A DNA stretch of 64,000 nt, from the NCBI GenBank assembly GCA_003327425.1, contig QOQW01000016.1, forward strand, positions 1 through 64,000, in the 5' to 3' direction. The DNA comes from Candidatus Ozemibacter sibiricus (lineage in GTDB: Bacteria > Muiribacteriota > Ozemobacteria > Ozemobacterales > Ozemobacteraceae). The translations under genes were made by a program, and so were the position numbers. The notes under the pieces are model-generated. The model did not search any database. It was not told the DNA's origin and saw only the letters and a program-made list of their open reading frames with translations. This document shows, piece by piece, positions 34,808 through 44,500 of the stretch (position 1 is the stretch's first letter; every line of letters starts with the position of its first letter).

Positions 34808-36511
34808 TCACCTCGAAGCAACGGCCGTTTGCGCCCAGGTGGCGAGAAGTTCTCGATTGATCTTGGCGTTATGACGCACGTCCACCGGGAAGGAGCCGGG
34901 ATAGAAGAGGATGACCTGGATGGCGCGGGTGTGCGGGTGCTGGGCGCCGAGGGCTAGCAGTTCCCGGCGCAGGCCGGGCAGATCGTGGCGGTCGTCTCCG
35001 GGCTCGAGTTCGACGCAGAGAGCGGGAGTCTGCTGCCCGGGGGCGCCAAGCCCGACGAGCGCGGTGCGGAAGACGCGCGGATGGGCGTTGAAGATGGCCT
35101 CGCAGGGGATGGTGAAGAGCGGGCCCTGCGGGGTGGTGACGCGGTGGGCCTTGCGGCCGCAGAACCACAAGCGGCCCTGCCCGTCGAACCGGCCGACGTC
35201 GCCCATGCGGTGCCAGATCTCCTGGCCGTCGGCTGATCGGATCTTGGCGAGCGCGGTGGCTTCGGGGCGACGGTAGTACTCGCGGGTGACGATGGGCCCT
35301 TTCACCACGATCTCGCCGACCTCGCCTGTCGGCAGAATGAGACTGTCATCCCAGGCCGGGATGGGATCGTCGGTAATCTTGATGACCCGTACCGTCACAT
35401 GGGGCACCGGTCGGCCGACGCAGGTGCCCCCGCCTCGGGCCGTCTCGTGCATGGTCTCGCTGAGGATCTCCCGGCTGCCGATCGAGCTGACCGGCAGCGC
35501 TTCGGTGGCCCCGTAGGGGGTGAAGATCTCGGTGCCCTCGGGGAGCATCTTGTGCAACCGCTGGAGAACGTCGTTGCGGGCGGGAGCGCCGCATGAGATG
35601 ACGGTTCTGATGGTCGGGATCCGGCGGCCGTGCTTCTCGCCGTACCGGCTGAGGGTGTTGATCAGGGCCGGCGATCCGAACATCACGGTGGCGCCGTTGT
35701 CTTCGATGGCCTCGATCAGCTTGACCGGGTCGGCCTGGGCGGGTCGGGTGGCATCCATGTCGGGGATGACGCTGGTCATGCCCAGGCAGACGTCGAACAG
35801 GGCGAAGAGGGGGAAGGTCGCCAGATCGACGTCTTCCGTTCGGAAATCGTAGAGTTCCTGGATGTAGTGGACTTGGTGGGTCAAGATGGAGTGGGTGTAG
35901 ACGGCCCCTTTCGAGATGCCGGTGCTGCCGCTGGTGAACATGATGGCGCCCATCTCGTCGGCCGGCATCATGGCGATGGGGAAGGGCTGCTCGGAAGGGC
36001 GGCGCAGGTCGGTGTGCTTCCAGCCGCCCCAGAACAGGCGCCGCCCGACCGTGACGCAGGTCTTGATGGTGTCGGCCCCCCACCGGAACAGAACGCGGGC
36101 CACATGCGCCTTGGTGACACCGACGAAAGCTTCAGGCTGCGCTTCGGCCAGGCAGAGGCCCAGGTTCTTCAGGCCGATGCCAGGATCGATCAGCACGACC
36201 ACCGCTCCGACCTTGAACAGGGCGAAGGTGAGAATGAAGAACTCGAGCCCGGGGGTGACCATCAAGACGGTGCGGGTGCCGCGCCTGATGCCGATCTCTT
36301 CGAACCCGCGGGCGTAGGCGTCGCTCTCGCGCTCGAGCTGGGCGAAGGTCAGGTGGGTATAGGCGGCCCGTCCCTGCCAATCGCGCCCGGCCGGCACGAC
36401 GACGGCATGCTTGTGCGGCATCCGGACCGCTTTCTCGCGCAGAAGCGCGGCCATGTTGAACCCTTCTCGGGGGAGGAGAGAAGGGCTGGCGCTTGAACGA
36501 TCAGAAGCCAT
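34808..36511 (-). CDS. oleC: OleC, beta-lactone synthetase (ANL superfamily)
   Basis: A 567-residue adenylate-forming enzyme. The P-loop-like motif is FTSGSTGISKGAVYTH near residue 173, A5-like YGATEALP lies near 320 and the A7 region MGDVGRFDGQGRLWFCGR near 440. The FNMAALLREKAVRMPHKHAVV start is characteristic of OleC rather than acyl-CoA ligases. OleC adenylates the beta-hydroxy acid from OleD and closes a cis-beta-lactone. ATG 36511 follows the oleB stop by 11 nt, with GAGGA in between. An open frame extending upstream into oleB is ignored because it lacks family similarity. Confidence 0.87.
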   Translation of the reverse strand: MASDRSSASPSLLPREGFNMAALLREKAVRMPHKHAVVVPAGRDWQGRAAYTHLTFAQLERESDAYARGFEEIGIRRGTRTVLMVTPGLEFFILTFALFKVGAVVVLIDPGIGLKNLGLCLAEAQPEAFVGVTKAHVARVLFRWGADTIKTCVTVGRRLFWGGWKHTDLRRPSEQPFPIAMMPADEMGAIMFTSGSTGISKGAVYTHSILTHQVHYIQELYDFRTEDVDLATFPLFALFDVCLGMTSVIPDMDATRPAQADPVKLIEAIEDNGATVMFGSPALINTLSRYGEKHGRRIPTIRTVISCGAPARNDVLQRLHKMLPEGTEIFTPYGATEALPVSSIGSREILSETMHETARGGGTCVGRPVPHVTVRVIKITDDPIPAWDDSLILPTGEVGEIVVKGPIVTREYYRRPEATALAKIRSADGQEIWHRMGDVGRFDGQGRLWFCGRKAHRVTTPQGPLFTIPCEAIFNAHPRVFRTALVGLGAPGQQTPALCVELEPGDDRHDLPGLRRELLALGAQHPHTRAIQVILFYPGSFPVDVRHNAKINRELLATWAQTAVASR

Positions 36512-36522
36512 GGGTGTCCTCG

Positions 36523-37440
36523 TCAGGCAGATACGGTGGTCGGGCGGTTGTCGAGGGGGTGCCGGGCCAGGAAATCGCGCATCAGGGCGATGACTTCCTG
36601 ATGCACCTCTTCGAGGAGGTAGTGCCCGGCCTGCCGGAAGGAATGGGCCTCGACCTGGGGCAGCCGTCGCCGCCATTCCAGGAAGAACGCGCGGTCGAAG
36701 ATGAAATCGCGCTGCCCCCAGCACAACAGGGCCGGGGTGTTCTGGAAATGGGCCAGCCCGCGTTCGACGGCCTGCAGATCATCCCAGGAAGGATCGCCAG
36801 GAGCGAGCGGAATATCCTGCACGAAGCGGATCGTGGCGATGCGGTTTTCCCAGGAATCGTACGGGGCGAGGAAGGCCTCGTACACGGCAGGGGGCAAAGG
36901 CTTGACCGTGCTGGTCAGCGCGGTGATGCGGGCGAAGGCGTTGCAGCGCCGGGTGAGCCATTCGCCCAGGGCGGAATGGCGGAACAGCCACAGCGGCCAG
37001 GGGAAGGGCTTGCCAGCCGGCAGTCCGAACGCGGCGGTGTTGAAGATGACGAGGCGTTTGATGCGCTCCGGGTGGCGGGCGGCATAGCCGAACCCGATCG
37101 GCCCGCCCCAGTCATGCACGACGAGCGTGATGTCGCCGGTGACCCCGCGGTCGGCCAGCAGGGCTTCGAGGTCGTCGATGCGCGAACGCAGCCGGTACTC
37201 GTAGCGGTCATCGCCGGGCTTGTCGGAAAGCCCGCATCCGATGTGGTCGGGGACGATCACCCGACAGGTGTCGCGGAAGGCCGAGACCAGGCGCCGATAC
37301 AAAAACGACCACGAGGGGTTGCCGTGCACCATGACCATGGTCTCGGCGCCCTGGCCTTCCTCGAGGTAGTGCAGGCGCAGGCCGCGGCGATCGAAGAAAT
37401 GGCTGGCGAACGGATAGTCGGGAAACGACGGCGTCACCAT
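36523..37440 (-). CDS. oleB: OleB, beta-lactone decarboxylase (haloalkane-dehalogenase-like)
   Basis: A 305-residue alpha/beta-hydrolase with VMVHGNPSWSFLYRRL near residue 38, a nucleophile elbow VVHDWGGPIGFG with Asp near 113, as in haloalkane dehalogenases, and a C-terminal His in FRQAGHYLLEEV near 280. In olefin synthesis OleB decarboxylates the beta-lactone from OleC to a cis-olefin. ATG 37440 overlaps the oleA stop (ATGGTGA). A GTG 6 nt upstream is an alternative. As a stand-alone gene it matches Gram-negative ole clusters, in contrast to actinobacterial OleBC fusions. Confidence 0.87.
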   Translation of the reverse strand: MVTPSFPDYPFASHFFDRRGLRLHYLEEGQGAETMVMVHGNPSWSFLYRRLVSAFRDTCRVIVPDHIGCGLSDKPGDDRYEYRLRSRIDDLEALLADRGVTGDITLVVHDWGGPIGFGYAARHPERIKRLVIFNTAAFGLPAGKPFPWPLWLFRHSALGEWLTRRCNAFARITALTSTVKPLPPAVYEAFLAPYDSWENRIATIRFVQDIPLAPGDPSWDDLQAVERGLAHFQNTPALLCWGQRDFIFDRAFFLEWRRRLPQVEAHSFRQAGHYLLEEVHQEVIALMRDFLARHPLDNRPTTVSA

Positions 37441-38474
37441 TGCCACCCCAGCATCAGGCTGTTGAGGCCGCTGCCGATGCCCATGAAGGCGACCCGCTGG
37501 CCCCGCTGCAGCACCCCGCGTTCGGCGGCGATGGCGGCGGTGACCGGCAGCGAGACGGTGCCCATATTTCCCAGGAAGGGAAAAGTGCTGAAATCCTTGT
37601 CAGGGGAGATGCCCAACCCTTCGAGAATGGCCAATCGGTTGGCGTTGGCCACCTGATGAGGAATCAGCCGGTCGATTGTCTCGCGGGCCCATTGCATCTC
37701 TTGGTAGAAGGCCTGGCCGAGGCGGGTGATCAGCTCCTTGCCGTGGGTCAGCAGACCGATGGCGTTGGTCTCCATCATCATGGGCGCGCGCGGCGGGTCA
37801 TGGCGGTCGAATCCCCAGCGGCACATGCGGTGATGCTGGGGGGCGGCCATGGCGGTGGCGCCGACCAGGCGCGGCCGATCAGGGGCGTAGGAGCCGTCGG
37901 TCAGGACGACGCCGGCGGCGCCCGACCCGCCGGTCAGCGTGGCGAGGGCTTGTTTGAAGAAATCCATGCTGCCTTCGGCGATCATGCGCTCGATCATGAT
38001 GGTGGTGATCTCGCGGGCGGTCTCGCAGGCGACGATGAGGCCGGCTTTGATCTGGCCCAGTTCGATCCGGTTGGCGATGTCGACGATGCCGTTGAGCACG
38101 CCCAGGCAGGCGTTCGAGATGTCGTAGATCATGGCGGTCGGCGGCAGACCGAGGTTGGCGGCGACCGCACAGGCCGTGGCCGGTTCGAAATCGTCGCGGC
38201 AGACCCCGGCATACACCAGGGCGCCGATGTCGGACACGGGAACGTCGGTTTCTTCGAGGGCTTTGCGGGCCGCTTTGGTCGCCTCGTGGGAGTTGACGTG
38301 CCCCGGGTTCCACCACCGGCGTTCTTTGATGCCGGTCAGGGCCTCGAGCTGCCCGGGTTGCAAAAACAGCCTCTGGTAGAGGGGCCGCAGGCGTTCCTCG
38401 ATCCAGGAGCTGGTGATGACATTGGTAGGAAGCTCGTAGCCGATGGCTTCCAGGACCACCCGGGAGAACTTCAT
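37434..38474 (-). CDS. oleA: OleA, thiolase-fold head-to-head acyl condensing enzyme
   Basis: A 346-residue thiolase/KASIII-like enzyme. The active-site Cys is in ISNACLGVLNG near residue 123. RLIPHQVANANR near 270 holds the catalytic His, and GNMGTVSLPVTAAIA near 303 holds the Asn region. The N-terminus with TGIKERRWW fits OleA. OleA joins two activated fatty acyl groups head to head by non-decarboxylative Claisen condensation, giving a 2-alkyl-3-ketoacid. It starts 43 nt after pfaC, so it probably receives its acyl chains from that synthase. Overlap with oleB indicates coupled translation. Confidence 0.9.
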   Translation of the reverse strand: MKFSRVVLEAIGYELPTNVITSSWIEERLRPLYQRLFLQPGQLEALTGIKERRWWNPGHVNSHEATKAARKALEETDVPVSDIGALVYAGVCRDDFEPATACAVAANLGLPPTAMIYDISNACLGVLNGIVDIANRIELGQIKAGLIVACETAREITTIMIERMIAEGSMDFFKQALATLTGGSGAAGVVLTDGSYAPDRPRLVGATAMAAPQHHRMCRWGFDRHDPPRAPMMMETNAIGLLTHGKELITRLGQAFYQEMQWARETIDRLIPHQVANANRLAILEGLGISPDKDFSTFPFLGNMGTVSLPVTAAIAAERGVLQRGQRVAFMGIGSGLNSLMLGWQW

Positions 38475-38517
38475 GCTGGGACCTTTCTGCGACGGAGGAC
38501 GCGCCGGGACAAACCCA

Positions 38518-41500
38518 TCACGGCCGTTCGCGAAGACGGACGGCGAAATCCTCCAGTTTATATATCACCAGCCCATCGACTTTCAAGTACCCCGAGCCCT
38601 GGATGGTGCGCGTGGCATCGTCGATGGCGGTGACGCAGGCTTCGACCGTGACCTGCCGGTTGGTGGGAATGACCTGCCCGCGATAGGACCAGGTGTGCCG
38701 ACGGCCTACGGCGATCGGTTCGAAGCCAAGGCGGGGGCTGGGCGGGGTCGAAGCGTGGTCGCCGCCCCACCGATGCACGGCGGCGACCTTCAGCAATTGC
38801 AGGAACGCTTCGAGGCCGAGCGACCCCGGAATGACGGGGTCTTGATAGAAGTGGGCCTGGAAGAACCATTCTCCCGGATCGACCGTCTTGACGCCTCTGA
38901 TGAACCCGAGGCCGTGAGGGCCGCCGTCGGGCACGAACAGGTCGATGCCATCATTCATCAAGTAGGCCTTCGCCGGCAGAAGGAAGCCGTCGCGCCCGGT
39001 GTCTCTCGGGTCGTCAGGGGTCAGCGGCGCGGGGTGGGGCAGGGGGAAGGCCACGTGGCGGGCGATCTCATCGGGGCCAGGGGTGTAGGGCCGGGCCCCG
39101 CGCACGCCGACCTGCTGGGCCAGCGCTTCGCGCGTGAAGAACCCGAACGTGGTGTCGCCCTCATAGATCAGGCGGCGGCCGGCGCCGGTGACCCGGAAGG
39201 TGAACGACTGGATGATCATGCCTCCTGATTGCGAGATCTTGGTGCACCTGATCTCGGCGGTAAGCAGGCCGGTTCGATCGGTCACGTCCTCGTGCAGGGT
39301 GGCAGAGCCGTCGAGGTTGCGGTAGTGGAGCGGGTGCGAGCTGGTCAGTGCCGACCCCATGTAGGCCGAGAACCAGCCGCAGACTTGGAGCGGGAACTCG
39401 AGCAAAACCGAGAACGGAATGCCCGACTGGCGATTGGCCCGGAAATACCAGGCGTCGGGCGGGATGCGAAATTGGCCTTCGACGATGCCGCCCGGCTTGA
39501 GCAGCAAAGGCGGGTGGTCAACGCGGGTGATGCGATCGAGGAAGAGGTAGGGGGGGCCGGGCAGACGCGCCAAAAAGCGATCCCGGTCGAAGGGGCGGTA
39601 CGCTTCCCCGAAACAGACCGACGGCCGGCCGATCGCATACTCGAGGATCTGTTCGCCCGTGAATACCGCCGGCCGTTCTTCCTGATCTTCATCTTCGTCG
39701 CGGCCATCGACGGCTGGCGCGGTGGTGGCGGGGGCCGCGGTGGCGGCGGCGGGGCGGCCCGCCGCGGGGAAATGACGGGAATTCCAGAGTTGTACGAGCT
39801 TTTCTCGCGAGCTGCCGGAGAGCTGGACCGAGACGTCGGAACAGAGCACGATGCAACGGCCGTCGGCGTACATCAGGGCGTCGGCGATGGCGTAGGGTTC
39901 GGGCCGGAAGCCCAGCTCCTTGATCGAGATCTCGTAGGTCGCCCGGCGGGTGCCGGGGATGACCTGGCCGCGGCAGCGCAGCCCGCTGCGCACGCCAGGA
40001 ATGGGTTCGAACGCGCAGGTGTCGGCTTCGCCGACCCAGCCCATCCGCAGCAGGAAGATGCGGAAGGCCTGCATGCATGATTCGTACATCAGGGTGCCGG
40101 GCATGACCTGATCGTCGATGAAATGGCAGGTCAGGAACCAGGCATCAGGCGGGATGTCGATCTCGGCCCGGATCAACCCCAGGCCGAATCGGCCTCCAGT
40201 CGGTTCGATGGCGGTGACGCGATCAAGCACCGCCATCCGGCCATCCGGCAGGCCCACCGGTCGTCGCAGGGGCAGGCCGGCGAAGGCGGGGCCGAACGCC
40301 CCGGCCAGATCGCCGCGACGGAGGGCGGCGAACCCTTCCGGGCCGATCGTGGTCGGCAGCGGGCCGACGACCAGCTCGGGCAGGTCGGCCGGGCGGGGCC
40401 GAGGATCAGGGCGGGTCTCCTCGTCCTTGAGGATCAGTCCTTTGCCTTCCTCGAGCTGCTTCTGGGTGAAGAACCCGGCGCAGCCGTTGCGCATGGTGAT
40501 GAGCTGCCGGCCTCTCACGGTGCCGTCGAATTCGAAGAAGAACAGGTAGGTCTGGGCCTGTTTGATGAAGCGCAGGATCCGGATGTCGTAGCGGATGGTG
40601 TCGCCTGGCCGGGGCAGTGGGCCGTGGAAGGTGACGGTGGCGTCGAGCAGCCGGTAGACCGCCAGCCCGCGCGTCTTGAAATCGATGCCGAGCCAGGCCG
40701 AAAGGAAGAGGTCGGCCTGGCCGGCTTCGACGGCGAGGCCGGTGGGCATGCGATCGTGGTCGAGGTACCAGGCGCCGGGCAGAACATCATGCTCGGTGAC
40801 GCAGCGTCCCGGGCCCAGGCTGCCTTTTTCTCCTTCGACCAGCAGGATGCGGTCGACGAAATTCAACGGCTCGTCAGGCAGGCGGACCCGCGTCGGGAAG
40901 GCGTCGATCGGGGCGAAGAATTCGCCCAGGGCGGCGCCGATCCGGCCTACGGCGAACTCCATCGAGCCGCGCCGGTCGAGGAAGACCGCCGGCGGGGCGG
41001 CTGGGGCAGCCGGTGCGCCCGGCGTGGCGGGGACTGGGATGGCTGGCGCCGCGGTACCGGATGGGGGGGCGGGTGACGGGAAGCTGGGCGGGGTGGGGGC
41101 CGCCGGCGCCACGGTGGTAGACCAGGTGGCTGCTCCTTCGGTGGCGCCGGGGCGGTCGTCGGGTTGGGGCACGGGAAAATCGCTGCGCATGCCTTCGCTG
41201 GTTGCCGTTTGGGGAACGGGCGTCGTCGGGAGCGGGTCAGAGGCCGCGGTTTCGGCGCTCGGCTCGGCCAGGGATTCGCTGGGCAGCTCCTGCATCAGCG
41301 CCAGATGGCGTTCGAGCAGACGAGCCTGAGCCTCGGTCAGGCGGGCCGAGAGGTCCAGGAAGGCGCGGTGGGCCTGGGCGCCGGCCTGGCGGGCCGCCGT
41401 CCAGTCGGTGAGGAATTCCTGGCCCAGCGCCGACAGCGTCGGATCAGATGGCAGCGCTGACGGCACAGAAGAGGAGCGATGGTCAGGCATGGCGAGTTCC

Positions 41501-44500
41501 TCGGCGGGCGTGGTCAGAGCAGGGGAGCGATCGACGGCGATGGCGGAAGAGGCGGCGTCGAACCCATTGGCGGCGAAAGCTGGGCGAGAGCCCGCCACGG
41601 CCGCGGCCGGTTCAGCCGGAGCGAGGCTGGCAACGGTTTCGGGAGGGGCGGCGTGGCCACCGGGGCGAAGGACTGGCGATCCGGCGGTAGGGCTCGCTTC
41701 CAGGCTCGCGGCGATGGCGGGCTGGGGGCTTGCCTCGGCGGCCGAGCGGCTCGTTCCTGGGTCTGAGGGTCGGCGCGAGACTGGTTCGACCTCGTTGCTT
41801 GAGAGGGTTGTCGCCGGGCGGGGCCCGGTTGGCTCCGAAACAGGGGGCGCCACAGGTTGCAAGGCCTGGCTGGCCGCTGGTTTCGGCGCCTGGCGATGAA
41901 CTGACAGGGAGGTACCGTGCGGTCGGGCCATGGTGCCATGGCCGAACCGGTAGCCGATCGGCACGCGCACGGTGGCGCGGGGCGGCCCGACCGACACCGC
42001 CGCCGCCGCGGGGAATTCGTACAAATCGGCCAGATCGATGGCCACTCCTTCGGCATGCAAATGGGCCAACAAGCGCAGCAGGCCGATCTCTTCCGGCTGG
42101 CCGGGTTGCAGGATGGTGCGGGCCAGGTGGGGCCGCTGGCCAAGAATCTTGCCGATCATCCGGGTCATCGAGCCGCGGGGCCCCATTTCGAGGAAGAAGC
42201 GGATCCCGTCGGCGTAGGCGGTTTCGATGGTCTTGGGCAGATCGATGGGGCCGATGCACTGGGCGAGGATCGAGTCGGCCGAGGCGTCGCGCGACGGCAC
42301 GAAGGCGCGGCTCCAGCCGCTGCTGTAGAACGTAAGGCCGGGCGGCGGCGCGGTGTCGTCGAAGACATGCAGGGCGCGATACTTGTCGGCCACCGGCCGA
42401 GCTGCGGGGCAATGCACCGAGGAGACCCCTTCGATCTCGAAGAATGCGCATCCCAGGCGCTTGACCAGCTCGAGCACCTGGGCGCGACGGCCGCCGATGA
42501 CGCATTCGTCGGGGGTGTTGACGATCAGGATGTAGGTGTGGTCCAGGCCCTGGCGCGCCGCCTCGACCGTCGCCGCCGGGCGATCGACGACGCCGAGCGC
42601 CCAGTCGACGGGCACGGCCGGATCGAGGCCCCAGGCTTCGCGGACCGCGGTGCAGGGGCCGATCAGGTCGGTGGTGAACAGGGTCGAGACGCGCATGCGC
42701 TCGACCATCTCGTCACGCTGGTTCCAGGTGCGGGTGGCGAAGTTGCCGGCCGTCTCGCCGAGGCTGTAGCCGATGATGGCCGCCGGTTCGATCCCGAACC
42801 GGCGCACCAGATCGCTGGTCAGGGCGCAGCACGAGACATGGCCGAAGACGAGGGCATTGTGATCGGCCAGCAGCGCCGCGTTGGCCGCGGCTTCCCAGCC
42901 CGGGCCCCAGGCCAGGCGCCAGGGCGCGATGAGATGGATGGCGAACTGCTCGGCGAGATGGCGGTAGGCGGCATCGAGGGTGCGCAGCAGGTCGGGCCAG
43001 AACCGGCCGATGCCCAGCCCCATGCCGAGGAAATGGTTCCCCGAGCCGGGGAAGGTGAAGGCGATGCGGCCCTGCCGCGCCAGGGGGTCGGGGCTGTAGA
43101 AGACGGCATCGCCGAAGCGGGGTCCGCCGACGAAGAGTCGATCGGGGGTCTGGGCTAAATGCGTCTGCAGGGCGGTGAGGCGCTGGTCGAATTCCTCGCG
43201 CGTGGCGGCGCACAGAGCGGCGCCCAGATCATCGGGGGAGGGTGGGGGGCGGGACGCCCACCACTGCCGGGCGAGGTCGGCCAGCGACCAGTCGGGATGC
43301 GCGGTCGCCAGCTTGCGCAGGGACTGCAGATGGCGGCTCACCGCGGCCGGACCGACCCCGCGCGCCAGGAAAAGGGCGATGCCTGGCTCGCCCAGCGGGC
43401 GTCGCCGCTCGCGCCGCCGACCAGCCTCCACCTGACCGGTGGTGCTGATGGGAAGGGTCGGGGCCACCACGGGGGAGGCCGGCGTTTCCAGCGTTTCCAG
43501 CACGATGTGGGCGGCCGACCCGTCAGTGCCGAGCGCCGACACGCCGGCTCGCCGCGGGCCCTCCGAGCGGTTGCGCAGCCAGTACTGCGCCTGCCGGGGG
43601 GCGAAGAGTTGCGGGTGCTCTAGCAGCCGGGGGTGGGGGCGGCTCAGAGCCGGGAATGGCGGCAGCATTTCGTGGTACAGGCACAAAGCGGCCCGGATCA
43701 GCGAGGCCATGCCGGCGGCGCAGCCGGTGTGGCCGATGATCGGCTTGACGCTGGCCAGGGCCACCCGTGGGATCCGGCGACGGTGGGGGGGAATGGCCGC
43801 CAGTTCGGGCGGTTCCGGCGCGCCGGCGCTCGTTCCGTCGGGAAGGATGAAACAGGCGGCGATGGCCGCGGCTTCGCGGGCATCTTCGGCCGGATCGCCG
43901 CTGCCATGCGTTTCCAGCAGGCCGACCGTGCCCGGATGGGCGCCCGCCTCGGCCCAGGCCCTCCGGATCGCTACCTCGAGAGGGTTCGGGCCGCCGATGC
44001 CCGCGATTGCGGCATCGTTGCGGCCCGCCGTCAGTGCCGCGGCGGTGCCGGCCACGGGGCCTGACGCGAAGCCGGCCCCCCGGATCACGCAATAGATGCG
44101 ATCGCCGTCGCGGCGTGCATCGTCCAGTCGCTTGAGGACGAGCGCTCCGGCCCCTTCGCCCGGCACGGTGCCGTCGGGGTCGGCGGCGAACGGTCGGCAG
44201 ACGCCATGCGGGGCCAGCGTGTGCAGTCGATCGAAAGCGCGCAGGTGCCGCAGGTCGCCCGCCACGTCGACCGCGCCGACCAGGGCGCAATCGATCTCGC
44301 GGCGTTGCAGGGCGCGCCGAGCCGCTTCGAGCGCGCGCAGACCCGAGGTCTCCTCGCTGGAGAACGTGTGCGACGGGCCGCCGACCTGGAACTCGCGGGC
44401 GATCCGGCTGGCGACGATGCCGCCGAGAGCTCCGACGGTGCGGTCGCTGGTCAGGGGCGGGGACGCTTCATCTCGCACCGCAGCGAGGCCGTCTTCGGTG

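Noticed and set aside
36511-36724. Extended N-terminus for OleC reaching to 36724
   Set aside because: The extension is oleB read in another frame; ATG 36511 has a GAGGA site and the family start follows it.
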